Below are positions 31,301 through 41,400 of a DNA stretch of 64,000 nt, piece by piece. Source of the DNA: Trebouxia sp. TZW2008 (taxonomy: Eukaryota; Chlorophyta; Trebouxiophyceae; Trebouxiales; Trebouxiaceae); contig BDIU01000047.1 of assembly GCA_002118135.1 (NCBI GenBank), positions 1 through 64,000 on the forward strand, written 5' to 3'. Position 1 is the stretch's first letter. The number at the start of each line of letters is the position of its first letter. The position numbers were made by a program, and so were the translations under genes. The notes beneath the pieces are model-generated. The model did not search any database. It saw nothing but the letters and a program-made list of their open reading frames with translations, and was not told the origin of the DNA.

Positions 31301-33708
31301 CAGAGCTGCAAGGTGCATCCCTCCTCAGGTGCAAGGCTTCAGTTCAGAGAACCCTGTGAATGCTCAGCAATGGACCTTGATTGTCAAACTCAATCATGTC
31401 CTGGTCATGACGGTTCAAGTCTTTCTCAACATGCTGGAATCAGGAGTCGCTACATTGCAGACCTTTGATCTCATGGTGGGCTGACCTGCCTGTGTTTCAA
31501 AGAGTCTTGTACTATCATGAGACATGCTATACAGCCCTTCTGCTTGTGACATTTGCTGTCAAGTATGACCCTTGAGACCGTCCACTAGGTTGTGGCATCT
31601 GTGTCATTTATATACCAAAAGTCATTCGTCTGTTCTGAGTGCGCAGGTTTTTGATGAGTGCCATCATACCTTGCATAACCACCCTTTCAACAAGGTTGCA
31701 CAGAGGTACACACAGCTAGCAGCTGAGCACAAGAGCACATTACAGGTGACTGCTTCAACTCATATTGAGTGACGCCTGTTTTTGGCAGGGTCCAGCCTCC
31801 ACAGCAGCTCCACACACATCAGCATCATAACAACAGTCCTTAAAAACAGATACGGTGATATTTCATGATGAAGCAGAAATTGGTTGATGCAGCTGCCTGA
31901 ATGGTTCAAGGCGGATGTACACAAATGCAGATTTCTGTTCATGTCATGCAGGTGCTTGGACTCACAGCTACCCCAGCGATGGATAGCAGCTTGGTAAGCC
32001 GATTGATGTGCTGATGCATTGCCATAGAAAATGCTGGATGGTGCAATCACTTTCACATGAGTTGCACAGTCTGCTGAAGATGCTCCAAACAGCTACAATA
32101 TACACATAGCTCACTGTTCAAGCGGCAGCAATGTTTCCATGCCCTCCTGCAAGAGCCCATTTGCACTGCTCAAAGATGTCAAAGATGCACCAACATCAGG
32201 GCATGTCTGGACATGCACACATACCATGTGCCTCACTGCATTACATGTACTTCAGGTCCAAACATACGCAAAGCGGGACAGCCTCGCCTGGAACATGTGT
32301 GGCAGCTACTTGGTGGTCCAGCATGACAACATTGAAGTGCAGCAAGTGAACGGTGAGACACAAGAGATCACAAGACTGGTGGCAAGCAGGTCTGAGGACA
32401 TTTCCTTTGCCACAAATCTTGGAAGCGTCCTGTTGAAACACGTCAGTTGCCTTAGTGAGCAACAGGCATCAACATCAACAGGTGATGCTCTGCATGCTCA
32501 ACCCAACTGAGTTTGAGCAGACGTGGCAAGTACATGTTGATATGTTTGCAATCAAACACATTGGTCAGCAAGTGTAATGGCAGTTCGCAATGGGGTGCAA
32601 CCAATACATGTCTTGCTGCTGGCATTGTACACATTACCAGCTGTGTACTGCTGTACTGTGGGCTGTGCGTGATCATGCTGTGCCCAAGCATCTCAGCATG
32701 CTTTCATGTCGAAGCTGTTGGAAGCGACTCAATGCAGGCTCTTGTCATACAGATCCTGGTGTTCTGGCAGAAATTGCTGGCAGTCTGCAAACTGGCGAAT
32801 GGTCAGCCAGACTCAAGCACTGGCTTGACACCCAAGCAGCTGCTGCCCATGAGAACAAGTCCCTCTCGTCCCATCTGACCTTGTTGAGCAGCTGCAATGC
32901 AGCCCTGAACCTCCATAAAGACACTGGCTTTGAAGTTGCACTGCAGTCCATTGCCAAAGCATGCCTAAGTTACCTGCAATCTGCCTTGGAGCTCAGCAAG
33001 GCACAAGCAGACAGCCAGCAAGCTGCCAGCCCTATGCCTGCCATGCAAGCTTCAGCAAGCAACTTCAGCACAACTACAATGAGTGCTGCAGTGGCTACAA
33101 GTCTCAGCAATGCATTGATTCATGACCTGGCAAAGAATGTTTGTCATTTGCAACTTGCCCTCGATGCCTTGTCAGCAGCACAAGCTGGTGCTCAAGTCAG
33201 TTTCCCAAAAATAAAGGAGCTAGTGGCTATCTTGAAGGACATGCAAGTGAAGAAATCAGCCTGGCACAGCATTGTCTTTGTCAAGGAGAGACAGAGTGTT
33301 CACGCCATCACTCAACTGCTTGGCAAGATGTCAGATTTGGCTAACATTAGCTTCTTTGCGTTCACTGGTCGTGCAAAGAACAGCAAGAAGCCCATGCATC
33401 AAGGTCAGAGATCCAACGGCATGAAACTCAGTCAGCAGAAGGATGCACTGTCACAGTTCAGAGAGGCGTCAGGCATGGCAGTACTAGTAGCCACAGCTGC
33501 AGCTGAGGAGGGTTTGGATATCATCAAGTGCGAGTTGGTGGTTTGCTACACTGCTGTTGACACCGGTAAGGAGATGGTGCAGAGGCGAGGCAGGGCAAGA
33601 ATGGCAGGCTCGCAGTTCATCTCCATTGTTGAGGAGCACTATCAGTCAAAACTACGCAGTGCACAACTGGCAGAGTGCAATGCGAAATTGGCTCTCATGG
33701 ACTTGTGA
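28367..33708 (+). CDS. S74 auto-processing domain + PHAX-like RNA-binding domain + Dicer/RIG-I-type DECH helicase
   Basis: In-phase exons are 28367-28798, 28947-29266, 29517-30581, 30801-31027, (one or two short exons at about 31190-31330 not resolved), to 31475, then 31647-31745, 31952-31993, 32256-32481 and 32753-33708; the total is roughly 1,200 residues. Residues 1-330 are unidentified and hold a basic patch (SARTKRPRG, GKKKV). Residues about 335-440 form a peptidase S74/intramolecular chaperone domain with the dyad Ser360/Lys365 in SDQRVKSN, then IGVLAQQLRKVLPDAVEQ. Residues about 520-585 resemble the PHAX RNA-binding domain (MAELGEQ, LLLELG, SRSRGSAFLHLLKQ). The helicase has APTGSGKT (641-648), DECH (31653-31664), LTATP, VLVATAAAEEGLDI and QRRGRARM. 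No RNase III, PAZ or membrane segment follows. The frame stop at 30583-30585 lies inside a donor (AG then GTAAAC), and splicing to 30801 keeps phase. The alternative is two genes, the second starting at ATG 30775. Confidence 0.7.
29755..30090 (+). other. Peptidase S74 / intramolecular chaperone auto-processing (ICA) domain
   Basis: A short beta-like lead-in (ATALHVESNARVRGVV, as in other S74 proteins just before the active site) precedes SDQRVK, where Ser (codon 29842-29844) and Lys five residues on match the S-D-x-R-x-K catalytic dyad. The helix-forming IGVLAQQLRKVLPDAV follows. Known members (phage tailspikes and fibres, MYRF, Dictyostelium MrfA) trimerise and cut themselves just before the serine. 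Confidence 0.85.
30325..30515 (+). other. PHAX-like RNA-binding domain
   Basis: The stretch IQHIMAELGEQ ... VGKLLLELG ... QAQHIV ... SRSRGSAFLHLLKQ follows the spacing of the PHAX RNA-binding domain (LGE, then KV..LG, a helix, then R.RG..FL.LLK). The domain binds single-stranded RNA in the snRNA export adaptor PHAX. The assignment rests on pattern alone. Confidence 0.6.
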
Positions 33709-34359
33709 CAAGTTGATCATGGTCTCCTGGTGTTTTACAGAGCTTAACGTTGCTACAGTGCATGGTCAGCCAGGTAGTTATTTTTTGAACTGCAGTCAAA
33801 TGGGTGGCAGGAGTTGCAATGGTTGTGAGCAAGCAGATCAAGTCGGCTGTGAAATAGGAACTGAGTCAAAGACTCACTGGCTGAGAGGTCATCGTACAGC
33901 ACTCGATCATCATGCATATGGTGTTGCGAGTTAGGCATCAGGAGCAGTATGAGAGCATGCAGCGTGTTGGCATTGCGTTATGTACCCAACTGCGAATACG
34001 TTTTACTGCAGTCTTCACGCATGACCTTACAGAGATGGCGGCAGTGCCAACCTGAGCTTTGCACACTCGACTGTGTGGCCAGAGCAGTGACCAATGTGTC
34101 GAACAATTGTAGAGCTGTCAATCATGAGCATTTGTTGATCAGGGAGCACAGCTCAGCACACAGATAAAAATCTTTTATTGAAGCTTACGACACAATAGAA
34201 CTGTACAGTGTGTTAATGTGTTCCATTGCATCATCAGAAGACAGCTGTAACAGGGCCTGGGTACTTAATAACATACGATGGGAGCAAATCATGTTCACTT
34301 CAACCCTAGCCTATATGCGTCATTGGGCCTGGCAAACTGTATCATGTTGAAGCCAAGAC
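33709..34359. other. Intergenic region between convergent helicase and dynein 3' ends
   Basis: No gene is supported here. On the minus strand an AATAAA lies at plus positions 34174-34179, about 185 bases beyond the dynein stop, and TGTAA at about 34025-34029; either could act in dynein polyadenylation. RNase III motifs, which would extend the helicase into a Dicer, were looked for and not found. Confidence 0.45.
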
Positions 34360-34947
34360 TCAGTCATTCAACATGCAAAGCAATGCTACACCCTGCAAGA
34401 TCCAGTAATCCCTATCAGTGCCTTCTCTTATGGGCAAATTGACACAAAGCACAAAATTCGTGCTTTGACCTGTGGTTGACAAAGCACCTGCACGGGCTGA
34501 GGTCTTATATACAGGACAGTCATACTCATTGTCAGCAAGAGCAGTCTCCTTGGCTGGGGTCATGTGCAATACAGGCATAGGGGAATACATGACATCAGGG
34601 CTGGGCTCTGTCAAACAGCCCGTGCCCCACTGAGCCCCTTCCAGCCAAAGGCCATGGACCAGAATACCATCTTCTGGTGCTGACACAGCCTCAGTTGGGC
34701 TTTGCATCTGTGTGACTTGGAAAGAAAAGCTGAGAGTGTCTATGGCAATGCTGTGTTTGCGGGCATGCATCTGCAGCACCCCTGTCATGAGACCCTGGGG
34801 GAAGAAGAAGCCTGGTAGCCAGAAGCACTTGGGCACGCCCTGAGTCAGCCAGGATCGCATGAAAGCTATGCGCTGATGGAAGTCAGTCACCCAGCTGCCT
34901 AGAGGCTTCAGAGAAGGATATGCCACCTTCTGCCACAGTTCTGGAAC
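34360..34947 (-). other. Dynein terminal exon
   Basis: This 588-bp exon gives 195 residues plus the stop, starting [19 protein letters not shown] and ending in [11 protein letters not shown]. The previous exon ends at 35355 in LLNSQ. Joining them needs a GC donor (CAG then GCAAGC) and restores the expected family sequence. Confidence 0.9.
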
Positions 34948-37900
34948 CTGCAGCCAGCCCAAATTCAAACAAGTTGGGCATTGCTGACAAGTCAGTTGCA
35001 TCACGCATCCAAAGAGACTTCTAAGTTTCTGTGCTGCAGCCTGTATCACATACTAACACTTTAATGCCAAGTACATGCTGCCACATGCAGATCACACAAG
35101 CATCATCAGCAGGGCCATGCACGAATACCTGACATTAGAAGGAAGCAGTACAGAGGATTGCACAGAATGCATGCATAGCAAAGTCTGTGCAGTTGTATCA
35201 GGTTCAGGCTGTGTGCTCACCTGGCCACATGATGTATACAACTTCACTCAATTTGGCTGCATGTAGTCTGGCTGCATGCAGTATGATTGCATGCGGTGCG
35301 GTTGCGGAGAGTGTGGTTGCACGCAACACAACATTATGCAGCATGGCTGCTTGCCTGGCTGTTGAGCAGGGAAGTTGACAGCAGCTCCAGCTCCTGGGAC
35401 ATAATGACCACGCCCTGCAGCGCTTTCACCAACTCCTCCAAGCTGCCCCGCACCACCTCATTCAACCGGTTGAAACGCCCCACCTCCTGAGCCAAAACCA
35501 CTGCCAGCGAATTCTGCCCCTGCTGACCCCTGGGGCCGCCCTCAAGCACCCCTGGGGCTGCCTCTGCCAGGTTTAGCAGGGGTGGCAGGTTGCCAAGGAT
35601 ACTGGTTGCTAGGGAGGCTGCTTGCTGCTCAGGGGTGGTGGCTCCTGGGGCGGGTGCTAGGCGCGGCTGCATGGCCAGGATGGTGCTCATGATGCGGCGG
35701 GTCTCGTGCAGCTCAAACGCAATGTTGGCATTCTCATGCATGCCAAACACCTCTGGGGCCTCTGTGGCTGGCAAGCCCTTGATGTATTCCCTGCAGCAGC
35801 CCACATACAAAACATGTCAGGTGTTCAGGTAAACAATGATCAACAATCCTGCCAATACAACAAGATAAGTGTGTTGTTCATCACAGTAATGACAATAGTA
35901 GTATAGTTCATGACAAGACACACAACTGTATATAGAATCATGTTCAGGCTAAAGGCATGCAAGGAAATCCATCCTGTCAGAGGCCTTCTGCAGTAGCTCA
36001 TACCATGCTGGCCAAAGCACAGCTTCAGGCAGCACATGCAATTCCTAAAAGCCAACTTGCAGGCACCACATGCTATGATTCTCAGCACATGCAGCTTGTG
36101 GCATTGCAGTTACAGCAGGCCATCTGCACTTAAAACAGCTTGTGGCATTGCAGTTGCAGCTGCTCACCTGCACTGGTCCAGGCTGCCAGCAGGAGGTGCA
36201 TAGTAAGCCCCTGACACAGGTGTAAACCGGTAGTCTTCATCCATGACCTTGGGCGTGATGAAGCGCCTCAAGGTGGACATCAAGCACCGCCGATCCATGT
36301 CATCAGTCACATGCCCACCATAGTTGATGTGACCCAGCACATACTCCATGGCTGGCCAGGGGACCTGCTCTTCTGCTTCGTTCAGGAAGGTCGCCAAGCC
36401 CATCATGCTGCACTCTAGGTCAGCTTGGGTGAAGCTGTAAGGGATGTTCCAACCGATGCTGCCAAACTTGCGCCGTTCCTGGATGACTGCGTGCAAGAAG
36501 GAAAGGGAGAAGAGCAGCTTCTTCCAGGCTGTGGGCTGTCGTGGGCAGGAGGAGTCATATGGGCCGTCAGTCATGTTGGCGTAGGTTTGCATGATGTTGG
36601 CCTTGACTCCTTTGGGCGGCTCACTGGTCAGCTTGATGCTGGCTTGCAGCAGGGAGGCGGGCAGGTGCGGGCTGGGCATGGATGACAGCCACAGCCGGAA
36701 GTTGGGGTGCACGCCGCCATCACCTGCCTCTCGCTGGATGCGCCGCTTGCTCAGCTCCTCTACTATAGTGGCCAGCCTGCGGATGCACCATTTGATAGTC
36801 ATGCAACAGCATGCCAAATTCACTTGTACTTGACTACTGAGGTATGATGGCATGTGAGATATGGGCAAGTTGCGCATGTGCATTGCTGCAATGGACACTG
36901 CCGTATGATTTGATGCTGCCAAGTCCAGCACGACATGCAAATGAAATGAAATACAGTGTGCAGCATGAAGGACATCTTTGCATTGCTCATGTTGCGCAGC
37001 AAATGTGCATCTATATGCCAGTAAGAATGCAGGCAAGAAAAGGCTGAAATCACATGCCATCAAAGCACAACATGCATTGCAGCCATTGTTTTCCGCTTTG
37101 TCTTGGCATGGCCACAGTGTACCTGAGTGCAACAGTGCATGCATCCACTCAAATGCTGCTTCCATGCTGAAACATGCAAGTGATGCAGCATGTGTCACCT
37201 GGGCATCCAGGACTTGGCGAGGTGGCAGTTCTGCAGGAAGACCCAGTTGCCCTCTGTAGCGGCCAGGGTCACCATGGTATCAGCCACAGGCCCTTGCCCC
37301 TGCCCCAGACTCACCAGGTGCAGCTTCTCACCTGGCTGCATCCCTTGCTTCTCACCAAACCTCTGTGCAAATGCAGTAGCACCATGTGATGGACTGGAGC
37401 AAACGGCAGCATGATGTCATGGATGGCAGCAAAGCCAGTGTAATGGAATGGGGCTGTAGCAGATGTCAGCATGATGGGATGAGCTGTAGCAAATGCTACC
37501 ATAATGTGATGGATTGGCAAATGCCAGCATCAGGGAACGGACTATAGCATGTGCCAGCAACCTTCAGAAGACGCGAGCCTTTGCAGCATCACCAGAAATT
37601 TACTGCAAAACTAGCATCAGCATGTGACTCATTCCCTCTCAACCTCTATCTGCCATTGTCAAGTTCTGTATAGCCACTGGCAAACTTACCAACACATTTG
37701 CGCAGCCTTGCAAGCTACACAAGATGCCAAATTTGCCGACAGTCGTAGAACAAAAGTTCTGTGACACTCAACAGTACAGTGTTCAAGTAAGATCAGAGCT
37801 GTACAAGCACAATACGAGTGTGATGTGAAACACCTGCAGCATGGCAGTGGGGTCTGCACCAGAGGTGAGGACAAAGATGATGGGGGTGAGAGCGGTGGTG

Positions 37901-38413
37901 TCAGGCATGATGGCGTCCATGGTCCAGGGCTGGCTCTGGGTGAAGCTTGCCCCCAGGCTGTCAGCAATGAACCTATGACATCCCATCAGCAGCTTGTCCT
38001 CCCTCAGAATCTGCAAGCAAATGACATGATTTTCCTTGTGGCCTTACACAGTGTACGATCAACACCGCTGCAGATCTTCAACCAGGCATGCAGTCAAACC
38101 AGCATGCAAGCCCACTTTGCATGTTCACAATTGGCCCAAGCGCAACTTGATGCATTCCCTTAGGGTGTGTTCACCAACACACAAATCCCTAAGTCACACA
38201 CATGTGTGAAATTGTACTATGGAGCAAACCAACTTGGTACAACAATCCTCTGCACAGACAGCAACGCACAGCTGTGTGTCATCTTCAGGACATAAAATCT
38301 GTCAGAAGCAGCATCAGGCTTTTCATGAGCAGCCTGTCAGACCTTGCGCCGTAGGCCATCATTGATCCTGTGTACACGTAGTAGAATCATATACTGGCAA
38401 GCATGTAACTGAG

Positions 38414-38444
<31 letters not shown>

Positions 38445-41400
38445 TTGTCGATGATGCTGATTTTGCCAGGTCATACCTTGAGCAGCAGCAGCCTATGGAA
38501 GCTAGTGCAGGCGCTCTCCCATGCGTCTGGCAGGGCTCTTGAGTGCGGCTGGGCACAGTTGGCCCACCGCTGCCAGTCCACACTGTCAGCAGGGCTGCGC
38601 ATGCTCTCAGCAATGCCTGCCAGTGATGGCATGGCCCGGTCAAGTAGGACTATCTGATCCCATTGGGTGAGTGACAGCCAGGCTGGGGAGGCTGTGTCAG
38701 CAGCTTCACTGCTCAGGCTAGAACTGCCCCGCAGGAACAGATTCCACTCCTCCTGCATTGCCAAGGAAGCATGGCTGTTAATGCTACTGACATGACTGTT
38801 GGTGCATGGAGGTCTACCTCCCTGACTTGCCTTGCAGTTTATGAAAGATTCCTGTCTTGCAGAGAGCTGGCAGGGCAGTTTGAGAAGCCAAATCCATGCA
38901 GCTGGACAGACAGGTTGATGACAGCATGCAGCATTTGCACATGCAGCACACTTGATGCCAAACAGGCTTCCAGCTGCTTGTGATGCTGTTCTGACTCTTT
39001 AGCTGTGATCTGATGCCAGGTCGTGTAGGGGGCGCTTGTGCACCAGCATCAGCCCATGCAACACGGAATGTTCAGCACAGCAGTCCACAGGACAGGGCCT
39101 CACCAAGGTGACCTGGCCTGCGGCCCTGGCGGTGGCCGCAGCCAGCATGAAGGAGAAGAGCAGCTTGTGCTGCTCAAACAGTCCCCGCTGCACTTTGTCA
39201 AAGATGAAGCGGGTGGTGTAGGCTGTCAACAGGCGCAGGCGCATAGCCACGTCAGGGGACTTATCGCTGGTCTCAATGCAGTGGTCAAACATGGTGATGA
39301 AGGAGGCAAGGGAGGTCTGGTACATTGGGGAGATGAGGGCCAGGTCTGCCACCACAAAGTAGGAGGTGGAGGCGCTGCTGGCAGCTGGCCTGTACTGCTC
39401 CCTTGCCTGTTGCAATACAGCCAAAATGGTGTTATGATAGCTCATCAGACATGCAATGATTGACCAAGTTCCCGTGCTGATGTCGCAAGTGGTGTCATAG
39501 CAACATGATGCTTTTGCAGCTTGTTGATCAGCTTTGGAGGTATTGTGCCCATGCATGGAAAGAGTCAACCTTCATGCAAACGTGAGGATGCTTCTGTGGA
39601 TGGCAGCCTTGCAGAAGACAAGCAGCAGATGCAAGGAGAAGACCCAGGCTGTGTCAGCAGTCTGCAGGCAGGTAGTAGCTACCTGGTCAATGCTGTTCTC
39701 AGTCTCCTCGGCCTCACGCACCCTGTTCTGGATCATGCCAGCCGTCAGCTTTGAGTTGTTGAGGGTGTTGATGAGCACCTCGTCATCCAGAATGTTGCCC
39801 TTGGCTTCCTTCAGCAGCTTCAGGGTCTTGGACTCCAGCTCCTGCCACAGCCAAGGCAAATCATTCAATGCTCATGCATGATGTGGCAGAAGCATGCCTC
39901 CAATTCTGAAGGCATGCTTTTACAGTCAACTGAGTGACTCTGCAAATATGAGCAATGACGTGCTCTTTCAATACGAGCTGGCTGAATTGTGAACGGTCAG
40001 GAGAGGGCTTTTGCAGCACTATTGAGAGTAAGCTCCTCCACAAACTAAAAGTTGCCCCAGACTGACATATATGCAAAGCACCTAATATGTAGTTGTACAA
40101 AACCTTTGATCAGACAAAACAAGGCCTCATCCTTTTGAGCAACCATGTACATGCTTGACATATCCAGTGAGCACTGCACAACCCATTACACAACATACCA
40201 GGCAACACAGCACAGCATCATGGCTGAAAATAGTGCACAAGGTCTCCGTGACCAATACAGGGACACCAGCGGTGAAGAGGACCACACCTTTAGCTGGCGC
40301 TTGTCATTGCTGATAGATAGCAGCAGCCTGTCCCGGCTGGCCTGCAGGTCAGGCCGCTCCTTGCGCACCAGCTCTGCCAGTAGTTGCTCCTCAAGGCCAG
40401 GTCTTGTGACGGTGAAGTTGACCAGGGTGACCTTGATGCACACCTCAGGCAGGTAGTGGGGGTTGGCCAGGGGAGTGGTCATGTACAGCTGGAAGCCTGG
40501 GTGGTACTCCACGTCTGTATCTCCAAGCCGGATCATGGACCGGCCCTCCTGCTTGAACACCTGCCAGAAATTGACAATCAGATTGAGCTCAACTAGGGCA
40601 AATGAAGATGACAATGCAACAGGAGTCTGACCAAATGTCATGACCAGAATTAAATTAGATGCAGCCTACAGGCATTGCTGCATTGCTTAAGTGCTGCAGA
40701 CTACCATGAAGGACCCAAGAACCAGCATGTGACAGCCACAAACCCACTTCAAGCCAGCAGATAGGGCCGTCAAGCCCTTTGCAAAAATGGTAGACCAAAG
40801 TTCTACAGTAAATGCTTGCCAAGCCACAATGCTGTCAGGCCCAACAGCTCACTTCTTTGGGAGTGGAATCAAAGCAGAAACTAAAGTACAGTTGCATTGC
40901 AGTGCTATTGCATGCCAAATTAGCATTGAAAACAATGCAAAATGCTTATGTCAAGACCTACAATGGTGACATGTTTCAGTGTGGAGGCTGATCTGGTTGA
41001 GCAGGCGGGGCTCCAAGGTGGAGTCTATGGTCTTCCCCATGTCTTTAATTAGCACAGGCAGCATTGCAACATACTGTGTCACTGCCTTCATCATTACAAG
41101 GGCTGAAGGTGTGACCTGACCTGTTTGAGCAGGAGGGGCTCCAGTGCAGGGTCAATGCTCTCCCCCACATCTCCGATCAGCACCGGCTGGCCCAGCCGCA
41201 CCGCCCCCTCTATAATGCGCAGGTAGTCTGGTTGGGCCAGGCTGACCAACTTGAGACCCGCCCGCCCCTCCATGTTGCGCACCCAGGCATTGGCCTGCCC
41301 TTGGGGGTCGATCATCAGAGGCCACCGCTTGCCCTTGCTCACCAGGATCGCATTGTCCACTGACACGTCATCTGCTGGCAGGCCCCACAGCCGCCAGTCC

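Noticed and set aside
33709..34359. Possible RNase III continuation of the helicase
   Set aside because: No ExxLEFLGD-type signature or in-phase exon was found before the convergent dynein gene.
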